DNA from: Teredinibacter sp. KSP-S5-2
GTDB taxonomy: Bacteria > Pseudomonadota > Gammaproteobacteria > Pseudomonadales > Cellvibrionaceae
NCBI RefSeq assembly: GCF_032773895.1
Contig: NZ_CP120416.1
Coordinates: 3,222,001-3,286,000, forward strand
Reading direction: 5' to 3'
Length of the DNA stretch: 64,000 bases
Shown: positions 45,868-53,395 of the stretch, in pieces
Position numbering within the stretch: position 1 is the stretch's first letter
Layout: each line of letters begins with the position of its first letter
Program-made: the position numbers and the translations under genes
The notes under the pieces: model-generated
What the model saw: only the letters and a program-made list of their open reading frames with translations
The model's database searches: none
What the model was told of the DNA's origin: nothing

Positions 45868-46992
45868 CTAGAAACCCAGTTTAATTGCTGCTCTTTTCCC
45901 CGATTCTTCAGACAAAAGCATAATAAATTCTCTATGCTGAGCGTAATTTCTTTGTACGCTGGCGATAGTCGTAGTAAAACCCAAGGCGCTCGATAACGTG
46001 CCCGTCTCTGCAAAACCCAATGCGGGGATCTTATCCTCTACAAGAGCAGACTTTGGAAAGTCTCTTTTCAAATAGTACTGTAATACACCATATTCCCGAG
46101 CCCGGCATTCTTGACCATTAATATCGGAAATAAGCTGAGGGAAATAGGTATTTTCATAATTCCCCTGTAATACTCCCCGTAACACGTTTAGAAGTTTATC
46201 CCCATGCCATTGGGAGGAAATTTCTTTTGATACTTCTTCTTGTTCCCCTTCAGTAGAATCTTCTCTTAGCTCTTCCTTCTGAAGACTGTTGTCAATGCTC
46301 GTTTGTACTGCCAGTTTCACCGCTGTAAATTTTGATTGAGTTTGCCCCGCAGAAAGCCATAGAAACACGGCGCCTTCTCCCGGGATATAACCTACTGGAT
46401 TGCCTCCGGTTTTGAGCTGATCCTGTTCCAACAGTTCTTGCAGTGTTTCGCCATTTAAAAGGCTGTCTGCCACCATTAACAAGCAGTTTTGATACTCACC
46501 TGACGCAATGAAAGCTACCGCTTTTTCCAATATGCGTGCAAATGCCACTCTGTCACCAAAAACCATTTGGGTAGGCAGCTCGTGCAGCTTTGAACCGGAT
46601 ATGGCGGAGAATGGCTCCATAACCTGCCGCGTATACTCTTGTAATCGCGCAGCTCGGGAATCGTATCTTGCGCTATCATACATCCCTCTATCATGTGGAT
46701 CTGGCATTGCCATCAATAGAACAGATGAATCTTTAGGGAATGGAGTTTGAGTATTTGCCACAAAATCAGAATAGGCTCTGGCAAACAGCTTGGCCGTTCT
46801 CGCGGCCCAACTATAACCATCCAGATTTGGACACGGTGCGATAGTCAGAGGTTGTTCTTCATCACCAAATATTTCCGGGTGAGCCGAAAATCGGTTCAAT
46901 CCTGCACGGTATGCCGCGCAAGCGTCTCCGTAACCCCCTAAAGAAGAAGCCAGCCCAATGCCGGAAATTGTGACAGCACCTGAAACGGCCAT
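45868..46992 (-). CDS. Ketosynthase-fold (thiolase-like) T6SS accessory protein
   Basis: About 374 residues. The start V-T-I-S-G-I-G-L-A-S-S-L-G, the middle L-L-M-V-A-D-S-L-L-N-G-E-T-L and the G-Y-I-P-G-E-G-A-V-F-L-W-L segment match the beta-ketoacyl-ACP synthase fold (compare P-x-G-x-I-P-G-E-G-A-x-F-L). The nucleophilic cysteine and the G-H-T-E-G type histidine motifs are not visible: the corresponding C-terminal segment reads G-F-A-E-T-G-T-L-S-S-A-L-G. It is therefore probably not an active condensing enzyme. Such proteins recur in DUF4150/DUF2169 T6SS loci. It lies between the tip gene and the nuclease gene, so an adaptor or chaperone role is plausible. Confidence 0.75.
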   Translation of the reverse strand: MAVSGAVTISGIGLASSLGGYGDACAAYRAGLNRFSAHPEIFGDEEQPLTIAPCPNLDGYSWAARTAKLFARAYSDFVANTQTPFPKDSSVLLMAMPDPHDRGMYDSARYDSRAARLQEYTRQVMEPFSAISGSKLHELPTQMVFGDRVAFARILEKAVAFIASGEYQNCLLMVADSLLNGETLQELLEQDQLKTGGNPVGYIPGEGAVFLWLSAGQTQSKFTAVKLAVQTSIDNSLQKEELREDSTEGEQEEVSKEISSQWHGDKLLNVLRGVLQGNYENTYFPQLISDINGQECRAREYGVLQYYLKRDFPKSALVEDKIPALGFAETGTLSSALGFTTTIASVQRNYAQHREFIMLLSEESGKRAAIKLGF

Positions 46993-46997
46993 AATAT

Positions 46998-47456
46998 TTA
47001 AAGCTTCTTATCGCAGATAACACACTTGATATCTTCAAGTATCTGAACAGCAACTATAGGCTTTTGCATCACGGGGAATGGCGGTGTGTTTTTATCATTG
47101 TGAAGCATGATATCGAAAGCTCTGGCGACATTTTTACCTTCGAATTTTACATCAAAAGAGTAGTTTACAAACTCGGCCTTGCCTTTGGTTTTACTGGAAG
47201 CAATACCCTTTAATGTACCCGGCTCATCACCCACACTCGTTTTAAAGTTGGAGTCTTTGACACAAGGCGGCTTGCCATCTGTTTTGACTTTCTTTGCGCC
47301 CTTGTCCGTATCAGAAGATTTTGCGATATTGGGATAAGGAATAGGCACAGGCCCACCAGGCGTCGGTGTTTTACAGACGTCAGGGAAACATGGCGTTATG
47401 CCACTGCTGTTTTTATGAACAACCGAAAGATGATTTACGCCAACCGTGACACCCAT
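46998..47456 (-). CDS. DUF4150 PAAR-like spike-tip protein
   Basis: About 152 residues. Family pattern: G-V-N-H-L-S-V-V-H-K-N-S-S-G-I-T, F-P-D-V-C-K-T-P-T-P-G-G-P-V-P-I-P-Y-P-N-I-A, followed by K-T-S-V-G-D-E-P-G-T and G-K-A-E-F-V-N-Y-S-F-D-V-K-F-E-G-K-N-V-A-R-A-F-D. DUF4150 proteins are PAAR-like and cap the VgrG trimer. The cysteine residues Cys23 and Cys28 region and His/Cys pairs could bind a metal, as in PAAR. It is stand-alone, without effector fusion; the cargo is probably the nuclease two genes downstream. Confidence 0.88.
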   Translation of the reverse strand: MGVTVGVNHLSVVHKNSSGITPCFPDVCKTPTPGGPVPIPYPNIAKSSDTDKGAKKVKTDGKPPCVKDSNFKTSVGDEPGTLKGIASSKTKGKAEFVNYSFDVKFEGKNVARAFDIMLHNDKNTPPFPVMQKPIVAVQILEDIKCVICDKKL

Positions 47457-47476
47457 AATGCACTCTCTTCCACTAA

Positions 47477-47962
47477 CTAGTTAATGCTGACGCTGCTACC
47501 CTTTATCTTGTTTGTAGCAAGGGAGCGACTGACCAAGTTTACCCCTTTTATGATGACCTTGCCGTCTTTACGCAGAAGAATAGAACTTTTACCACATTCC
47601 AGCTTTATTTCTTCTTTTGCCGAGAGTGTAACGGTTTCACCATCAACAACAGCTTTGTATTTTTCTTTACTCTTTTTCTGTCCTGGAACAGGAAATAATG
47701 TATCGCGAACAAGACCGGTAATAATTGGTTGCGCCGGTTCAGCAGATTCTATCGCCACAATAACCTGGACAGGAAATGACGTGACTTCCTCACATTCAGA
47801 TAAGCTTAACGCAGAGCGAGCAACAACCTCAGGAGCATCACCAATTGATACAAGAGGTCTTCCCTCTTCATTAACACCCACCAAGGAAGCAATCACCGTT
47901 TGGACAGCAGATTCAACAAGTAGATTACCCTTTAATGGCTTCAATGTTTTAATCACTGACAT
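47477..47962 (-). CDS. DUF6484-type T6SS protein (copy 2)
   Basis: About 161 residues. N-terminal half: V-Q-T-V-I-A-S-L-V-G-V-N-E-E-G-R-P-L-V-S-I, A-R-S-A-L-S-L-S-E-C-E. Then P-V-Q-V-I-V-A-I-E and P-I-I-T-G-L-V. The C-terminus (S-S-I-L-L-R-K-D-G-K-V-I-I-K-G-V...S-V-S-I-N) is VgrG-tip-like. It starts 2 bases before the vgrG stop on the minus strand, so it is directly downstream of and coupled to vgrG, and lies upstream of the DUF4150 tip gene. It is paralogous to 39924-40481. It may bind the spike between VgrG and the tip. Confidence 0.8.
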   Translation of the reverse strand: MSVIKTLKPLKGNLLVESAVQTVIASLVGVNEEGRPLVSIGDAPEVVARSALSLSECEEVTSFPVQVIVAIESAEPAQPIITGLVRDTLFPVPGQKKSKEKYKAVVDGETVTLSAKEEIKLECGKSSILLRKDGKVIIKGVNLVSRSLATNKIKGSSVSIN

Positions 47963-47964
47963 TG

Positions 47965-49971
47965 TTAGTTCTCCTTAATATTCGAACCTTTGAGAATAAT
48001 ATCAGAACTACCCTTAACATTTATTTTCTTACCTTTAATGGTAATGTCACCATTTTTCTTCATTAGAATACTGGCCGAACCAACTTTAATACTTATTTCA
48101 TCCTGCGCGGTTAGCTGTATTTTCTTTGCCTTAACTGAATAATTTTTAGTCACCTGTTCATGGTGATTGCCTTGTACTTTTTCAGTTAAATCTTTACCGA
48201 TGGTTGAGTTTTTGTTTTTGTCTACATTTTCGGTGTAGTCCGCCTTAACCGTCTCGCTGAGGTTTTTGTCAATAGTAATTGACATGTTTGCCCCAATCGA
48301 TTCCGTGTGATCCTTACCGACACTTGTTGTCTTATCACGACCAATATCTTCTATTTGATCATTACCAATAGTCTTAGTTCGGTCATTGTCGATCGTGTAT
48401 TTTTCGTCATGCTTAATGTGTTTGGTACGATCATGATCCACTGTCAAGGATTCATCATTCTCAACCTCGGTATCCATGTTCTTTTCTGCATGGATAAAGA
48501 TCTGCTCATCACCTTTTTTATCATCAAAAATCAGTTCATTGCAGTTTGACGCACCACCTTTTTTGGTAGAGCGAGTGCGAATTCCGCTTTTGGTTTTTGA
48601 GTCAAAAGGAGGTTTGTTCTTACCGTTGTATACGGTACCGGTAATTATTGGGCGATCCGGGTCACCATCTAAGAAGGTGACAATGACTTCATGACCAATA
48701 CGGGGAATAAAGGATGCCCCCCATTGCGCCCCGGCCCACACCTGCATAACACGAATATAGCAGGTGGTGTTTTCATCATTTTTGCCTTCTCTGTCCCAGT
48801 AAAACTGTACTTTAATACGACCGAATTCATCGACGTAAATTTCTTCGCCGGAAGGCCCGGTAACAATGGCTGACTGGGGACCAGGAACATAAGGTTTTTC
48901 GTGAAGTAATGCTGGACGGAAATGCACTGAATCCGGGATACAGGCAAATTCGTTTGAGTACTCTACGTTACCCTGAGCACCACTGAAGTGATAGGTATCT
49001 ACCGCTCTATGACTGATACCAACAATAATATACGAGCCTTTTTCTTCCGCATTGGGATGTTCTTTCAGCTTGAACTTGCCGCCGGCATAAAAGCTGCTGC
49101 AGTCACTTTGCCCATTGACGACATCTCGATCGGCCTCTTCAGCATCCAAACGAATTTTCACTAAATCAGAACCTTTAGTGAAATCGTATAAGCCAGGATA
49201 TTCGTAATGCTCAAACTTATTGTTGTTGGCAAACTTACTATTGGTTTTGCGCTGAGGGTCGAGCTTTTTGGTTGGCTCTTTAAAGTTGTAGTCTGCTAAT
49301 GACCACATACCTTTTTTAAACTGGTGCACATGCTCCCAAGAGGAAATATGCGGAACGGACATCGTACCCGAGTGATAAGTAACATCAGTTTCGCCACAGT
49401 CTTCGTAGGCGTTCTTTTGATCGACCAAAACCAATTTGTGTTTTGAATCTTCGTGTACGAAATAATATGCAATACCCTCTTCTTCCAGAAGGCGCGATAC
49501 AAAATTCAAATCGCTTTCATTGTGCTGCACACAATACTCACGCGGACTTCCACCAGCCGCGCGAAAATCGAAATCGTTAAAACCTAAATCCTGAAAAATT
49601 TGGGTAACGATATCTTTGGTATTCTTTTCCTGAAAAATTCGATGATTGTTGGTTTTCGATAAAAACCATAGCCAGGGCACCATCGTCATTCGATATTGAC
49701 GCTTATCGTGCTCAAGCATGCCACCTAGTGAAAATGACTTAATGAAACCGTTAAACTTGCGGCCCTGTTCATTTTTTAGTGTGACTGTTGCAGATTTACC
49801 AACAATTTTGTCCGGTTTGATTTCCAGATTTTCAGATATTAAATCTATCTGAAACTCAAACAGACCTGAAACATATTCCGTTCCAGAAAATGCGGTAACA
49901 AGAAAGGTATCTTCCCCTAGGGAGAAGTCCGTAATAGTTATAAATCGATTGTCTTGAGAAAGTCGACCCAT
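47965..49971 (-). CDS. vgrG: T6SS spike protein VgrG (TssI)
   Basis: About 668 residues. The gp27-like part spans about 1-380, with C-V-Q-H-N-E-S-D-L-N-F-V-S-R-L-L-E-E-E-G-I-A-Y-Y-F. The gp5-OB region (about 385-475) has G-R-I-K-V-Q-F-Y-W-D-R-E-G, C-Y-I-R-V-M-Q-V-W-A-G-A-Q-W-G and G-D-P-D-R-P-I-I-T-G-T-V-Y-N-G. From about 490, acidic-rich repeats (D-H-D-R-T-K-H-I-K-H, G-N-D-Q-I-E-D-I-G-R-D) form the beta-helix needle, and a tip segment ends G-S-N-I-K-E-N. There is no C-terminal effector domain. It heads the cargo block after hcp. Confidence 0.97.
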   Translation of the reverse strand: MGRLSQDNRFITITDFSLGEDTFLVTAFSGTEYVSGLFEFQIDLISENLEIKPDKIVGKSATVTLKNEQGRKFNGFIKSFSLGGMLEHDKRQYRMTMVPWLWFLSKTNNHRIFQEKNTKDIVTQIFQDLGFNDFDFRAAGGSPREYCVQHNESDLNFVSRLLEEEGIAYYFVHEDSKHKLVLVDQKNAYEDCGETDVTYHSGTMSVPHISSWEHVHQFKKGMWSLADYNFKEPTKKLDPQRKTNSKFANNNKFEHYEYPGLYDFTKGSDLVKIRLDAEEADRDVVNGQSDCSSFYAGGKFKLKEHPNAEEKGSYIIVGISHRAVDTYHFSGAQGNVEYSNEFACIPDSVHFRPALLHEKPYVPGPQSAIVTGPSGEEIYVDEFGRIKVQFYWDREGKNDENTTCYIRVMQVWAGAQWGASFIPRIGHEVIVTFLDGDPDRPIITGTVYNGKNKPPFDSKTKSGIRTRSTKKGGASNCNELIFDDKKGDEQIFIHAEKNMDTEVENDESLTVDHDRTKHIKHDEKYTIDNDRTKTIGNDQIEDIGRDKTTSVGKDHTESIGANMSITIDKNLSETVKADYTENVDKNKNSTIGKDLTEKVQGNHHEQVTKNYSVKAKKIQLTAQDEISIKVGSASILMKKNGDITIKGKKINVKGSSDIILKGSNIKEN

Positions 49972-50103
49972 GCGAATTAAACCCTATCGCGAGCTTCAAC
50001 ACTTGAAGCGATTTCCATTCCCGATACGAGGATAAACCACAGAGTTTGCGCTTTTTTGCATACCTTGCGGAGTCTAATCGCGGGAGAGGTACCAAAGTTA
50101 ACT

Positions 50104-50126
50104 GCGGGGAGCTTTAAGCTCCCCGC
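50104..50126 (-). terminator. Hairpin between hcp and vgrG
   Basis: A perfect inverted repeat with 9-bp GC-rich arms (GCGGGGAGC at 50104-50112 and GCTCCCCGC at 50118-50126) around a TTTAA loop lies 34 bases after the hcp stop. On the minus strand, the direction of the operon, only a short T-run follows (AGTTAACTTT), so it is more likely an attenuator or RNA-stabilising hairpin than a full terminator. It would let hcp be expressed in excess over vgrG. Confidence 0.6.
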
Positions 50127-50160
50127 AAGACTGTAAAGCGCTATGCAATATGCAAAGGGC

Positions 50161-50652
50161 TTATAGTACAGTAGTTTTCTCAACGTTGTAGCCAACACGT
50201 TGTGGGCTAGCTTGAGCGTTGCCTGAATCGTAATCGCTGAAGCTGATCATGATTTCAGTGTAGTTTAGAGTGAAAGTCTCAACAGCTTGCTCAGTACCGT
50301 GTGCAGTTACAGAGTAAGAGCTAACCATAGTATTCTTAAGCGTGTACTCCATGAACACTTCGTCACCAGAGCTACCAGTTTGAACGAACTTGATAACTAC
50401 GTCCTTACCTTGTGCACCTTTACCACCACCAACAGAGTCTTTGAAAAGTTCTGTAGCAGAGTTGTCAGCGTACTTAGTTAAAGTCACTTCGCTCAAAGTT
50501 GGGTTGTCTGATTCACGGTTAGATGTGCTACCAGTAGTCATGCTTAGGTTACGGCTAACACCGAAACTGAAGCTTTCTGCTTTATAGTGGTCAGCAAAGC
50601 CCTCAGCAGTGACATTCCCTTTAATACCATCGTGTAGAACATAAATTTGCAT
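50161..50652 (-). CDS. hcp: T6SS tube protein Hcp (TssD)
   Basis: About 163 residues, the standard Hcp size. It shows the family pattern A-E-G-F-A-D-H-Y-K-A-E-S-F-S-F-G-V-S-R, S-N-R-E-S-D-N-P-T-L-S-E-V-T-L-T-K, A-Q-G-K-D-V-V-I-K-F-V-Q-T and E-Y-T-L-K-N-T-M-V-S-S-Y-S-V with the C-terminal L-N-Y-T-E-I-M-I-S-F. Hexameric rings of Hcp stack into the inner tube and carry small effectors. TAGGAGA lies about 9 nt before the ATG. It leads the vgrG/cargo operon and is separated from vgrG by 190 bases with a hairpin. Confidence 0.97.
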   Translation of the reverse strand: MQIYVLHDGIKGNVTAEGFADHYKAESFSFGVSRNLSMTTGSTSNRESDNPTLSEVTLTKYADNSATELFKDSVGGGKGAQGKDVVIKFVQTGSSGDEVFMEYTLKNTMVSSYSVTAHGTEQAVETFTLNYTEIMISFSDYDSGNAQASPQRVGYNVEKTTVL

Positions 50653-51194
50653 CTAAGTATCTCCTAAGATTTTAGATAAAAAGCCCACAAAAGCTTGGCC
50701 GACGCAATGCAACCAAATCCTGTAAATTAGTCTAAGCCGAAAGGCTAAAAATCCCTCAACGTGGCACTTCTACCTTGCTCCCGAAAACTTCACTGAAGAC
50801 GCTCTTCGGGGGGCACTGAATAAGCAATTTGTACGTTACCTACTCATATCGCCAAGAAACTATTTTCGCCTTCGAACACGGTTATTAAAACAATCTGCCG
50901 TTATTAAACCAAGCACGAGAAAACCCCCAAAACGTGAACTACGTCACACAATTTAGCATAAGGTAGCGGTGTTAAATTTTTCGACTGAAAGAAGCCAAAC
51001 GCGCCGTCTTGGGTTTCGTTTTAACTTGTCAAAAAAACGCATTTTTTGTCACAAAAACGACCAAATACGCGCAATTTTCGCCAAAAACATCAAAATAAAA
51101 ATCATGCCAATACAAATATGACGAAACCAGCATCCAAGGATATTTCCTGACCAAATTATGTACACATCCCAGTTTTTACTGATGAAGGTGGAAA
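50653..51194. other. Upstream region of hcp, no gene seen
   Basis: About 540 bases of AT-rich sequence contain a CRP-like palindrome at 50933-50948 (listed separately), a short hairpin with AGCC/GGCT arms near 50734-50747, and long A/T tracts at about 51020-51110, including repeated CAAAAA units. This should hold the hcp promoter. The only sigma-54-like string, TGGCAC at 50762, has the wrong spacing and direction. I see no convincing -10/-35 pair and no coding frame with a ribosome binding site before 51195. Confidence 0.5.
50933..50948. promoter_or_regulatory. Candidate CRP-binding site upstream of hcp
   Basis: CGTGA-N6-TCACA matches the CRP palindrome at nine of ten fixed positions (read on the minus strand it is TGTGA-N6-TCACG). 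It is centred about 288 bases upstream of the hcp start codon, which is far for direct activation unless the transcript has a long leader. Together with the tssA site it suggests cAMP-CRP control of both T6SS halves. Confidence 0.4.
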
Positions 51195-51356
51195 GTGGCG
51201 CTTGGAGTACCTACAAGAGCATTCGAAGGAGTAACGTATGCACGAAAGACATCTTTGGCGCTTACTTCGAAACATGTAATAGGTGAAAAAGAGGCCATCC
51301 TTGGTTCTATGGCTGACCAACCGGTAATGGGCGAAGAAACGAAGTCCGCCCATTAA
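51195..51356 (+). CDS. Possible short ORF or gene remnant
   Basis: A 53-codon frame from GTG 51195 to TAA 51356, with AAGGTGG just upstream, encodes a polar peptide starting with V-A-L-G-V-P-T-R-A-F-E-G and ending M-G-E-E-T-K-S-A-H. No family is recognised. It could be a small protein or the degraded end of a lost gene. It lies on the opposite strand to both neighbours. Confidence 0.25.
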   Translation: MALGVPTRAFEGVTYARKTSLALTSKHVIGEKEAILGSMADQPVMGEETKSAH

Positions 51357-51372
51357 CAGAAATGCTTTGGGA

Positions 51373-52236
51373 TTAGCGCTTAGATTTTCCTACTTTGACA
51401 AATTTAAGCGTCATGCGGTTTGACTCCCCTATTGCCTTATTCGCCTCCTTTTGTTTTGGGTCATCTTTTACACCGCTGTACGTTGGAGGCAGACGCCACA
51501 CAATACCATCGGCCTTGTCTTTTGCATTCTGGTTAATATCTGACTCGGCAACGAGATTAAAGCCAGCATTCTCGATAACGTTAATAAGCGCCTGCTTTTC
51601 CATATAACCAGTTGAACCATCCGCATTCGCGTCACTGGTCTCATGCTGCACGACACCAAGCACTCCCCCCTTTTTGAGCATTCGATATGATTCGTTCAAC
51701 GCCTGAGTCATAAACTGCCCCTTGGGCTCAAAGCGATTCAGGTTGTGTAACGCACGGATGAAAAGTACGGCATCGGCTTGCTTGGTTAATTTCTTAGGCA
51801 AAGTCGCAAAAGTATAGGCTTCAGTCTTCGCTCCCTGTCCCTTGCCCCACTCTTTAGCATTTTCCGGAAAGCTCTCCAGCCAATCCTTTCGGCCTTGCAA
51901 AAACTTTTCATTCATCCATTCGAAATGTGGCCATAGCTCTGAAGAATAATCTACACCAACCAGCCGGCCTTTTTCTCCCAGGTACGGTACCAAGATTTGT
52001 GAATACCACCCGCCACCGGGTAACGCTTCAACCACAGTCATTCCAGGTTTAATACCAAAGAATTCAATTGTTTCCTGTGGGTGTCGATACTCATACCGGG
52101 TTTTTGTTTCATCAGACTGCGCGGCGAGAACCTCGGAAAGCTTTTGTAAATCACTTCCTTTAGCCGTAGCGTGAGTAAAGGGGAAGGTTAATACAGCACA
52201 AGCGATGAGACTGGATACGAACGACGTCAGTTTCAT
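51373..52236 (-). CDS. Exported class I SAM-dependent methyltransferase
   Basis: About 287 residues. A cleavable signal peptide (L-T-S-F-V-S-S-L-I-A-C-A-V-L-T-F-P-F-T-H-A-T-A) is followed by a Rossmann methyltransferase domain with the SAM loop T-V-V-E-A-L-P-G-G-G-W-Y-S-Q, the acidic V-G-V-D-Y-S-S-E-L and the L-K-K-G-G-V-L-G-V-V-Q-H segment. It belongs to the exported COG4798-type methyltransferases of unknown substrate. The frame begins at 52284 upstream, but ATG 52236 with AAAGGA 6 nt upstream starts exactly at the signal peptide. No link to the T6SS is evident. Confidence 0.85.
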   Translation of the reverse strand: MKLTSFVSSLIACAVLTFPFTHATAKGSDLQKLSEVLAAQSDETKTRYEYRHPQETIEFFGIKPGMTVVEALPGGGWYSQILVPYLGEKGRLVGVDYSSELWPHFEWMNEKFLQGRKDWLESFPENAKEWGKGQGAKTEAYTFATLPKKLTKQADAVLFIRALHNLNRFEPKGQFMTQALNESYRMLKKGGVLGVVQHETSDANADGSTGYMEKQALINVIENAGFNLVAESDINQNAKDKADGIVWRLPPTYSGVKDDPKQKEANKAIGESNRMTLKFVKVGKSKR

Positions 52237-52366
52237 AACATATTCCTTTTTAACGTTTTTATAGTAATTAATTTGGCGCAGCAATAGTTTATCGTTAGTG
52301 CTTTTTTGATAAAGTCACTGCATGTTAGTAAGTAAAATAACAACGGTCGAGATACTAAGCAGTTAA

Positions 52367-53314
52367 ATGTCAAACACGGGTAAACAAACACACGAAGCAG
52401 CATTAAAAAATGCCATTCGGCGGGGGGCAGATCAGTACTTCAATGAATGTCGCCTACGGATTCCTGAATTCATTATGCAGCATTATATATATCCCGGTGC
52501 CTGGCATACGAACAAGGTTGCACTTGGTTGGGACATACTACGCGCACCGTTTAATTTATTTTGGGCTCCCGTATACGTAACAATTAGCTTATTCGCTATT
52601 CTAGCCCAAAAAACGGGATCTGCACGCCTGTACAACCTACTGAATCGAATGCCAGCCGGGCTGACCACCAAAGTTCAACAACATGTGGTCAATTTGGTTT
52701 CCACCAACCTATTACAGCGCACGAATAATGAAAACTGTACCTCAAGACTGGAACAGTTAATTCAGAAGGAGATTAATTCAACATTACATTTAAATGATCA
52801 GACACCACAATTAAGCTCAACGGTGGATCATGCCATACACGATGCTCTAACCCAATATGCAATAACCCGAACCGCCTCATCGGATATCACCAATACATTT
52901 GTCAGCACCATTGTGGGTGCAGCAGCATTTAATAAGTTTACTCCTGGCGGACTGGGTATCGGCGTGTTAATTGCTTTTATTATTGCCAAGGAAAACGCGA
53001 AAAATAATTTTATATTTGGCCAACATATTGGAGGGCTATATTATTCGATATTCCCACCAGAACCTTCAGGTTATTTAATTACCGGAAGCATTGCAGTTGT
53101 GCTTGCTTTGCTTGCTGTGATGGCATCCATATCCGGGCTGATAACAGACCCGATACAAGCCGTACTGGGGCTACACAACCGAAGGTTAAACTTATTCATA
53201 GATAAGTTGGAGCATGACTTTTTTCAAAGCTCCATCGGTAGTTTCCGCCCTAAAGACCAGTATGTTGCGCGAATATTGGAAATTGTTGATGCGATAAAAT
53301 CACCTCTCACATAA
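52367..53314 (+). CDS. DUF6635-like membrane protein
   Basis: About 315 residues. N-terminus Y-F-N-E-C-R-L-R-I-P-E-F-I-M-Q-H-Y-I-Y-P-G-A-W-H-T-N-K-V-A-L-G-W-D-I-L-R-A-P-F-N-L is, from memory, the DUF6635 pattern. It is followed by three or four hydrophobic segments at about 60-82, 190-210 and 240-265, the last G-S-I-A-V-V-L-A-L-L-A-V-M-A-S-I-S-G-L. It is probably an inner-membrane protein of unknown function. It diverges from the methyltransferase gene across an 82-base region. Confidence 0.7.
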   Translation: MSNTGKQTHEAALKNAIRRGADQYFNECRLRIPEFIMQHYIYPGAWHTNKVALGWDILRAPFNLFWAPVYVTISLFAILAQKTGSARLYNLLNRMPAGLTTKVQQHVVNLVSTNLLQRTNNENCTSRLEQLIQKEINSTLHLNDQTPQLSSTVDHAIHDALTQYAITRTASSDITNTFVSTIVGAAAFNKFTPGGLGIGVLIAFIIAKENAKNNFIFGQHIGGLYYSIFPPEPSGYLITGSIAVVLALLAVMASISGLITDPIQAVLGLHNRRLNLFIDKLEHDFFQSSIGSFRPKDQYVARILEIVDAIKSPLT

Positions 53315-53395
53315 TAATTACCATTTTCACGCAAAATTTCATATAACAGAAACATTAAATGCGTAGATTTCACCTCCAACTATGAGGTGAGGTGT

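Noticed and set aside
48469-48694. Plus-strand frames of about 70-80 codons inside vgrG
   Set aside because: Antisense shadows of the vgrG reading frame in a highly conserved gene.
50762-50779. Sigma-54-like promoter TGGCAC...TTGC upstream of hcp
   Set aside because: Two bases too long between the -24 and -12 elements and it points away from hcp.
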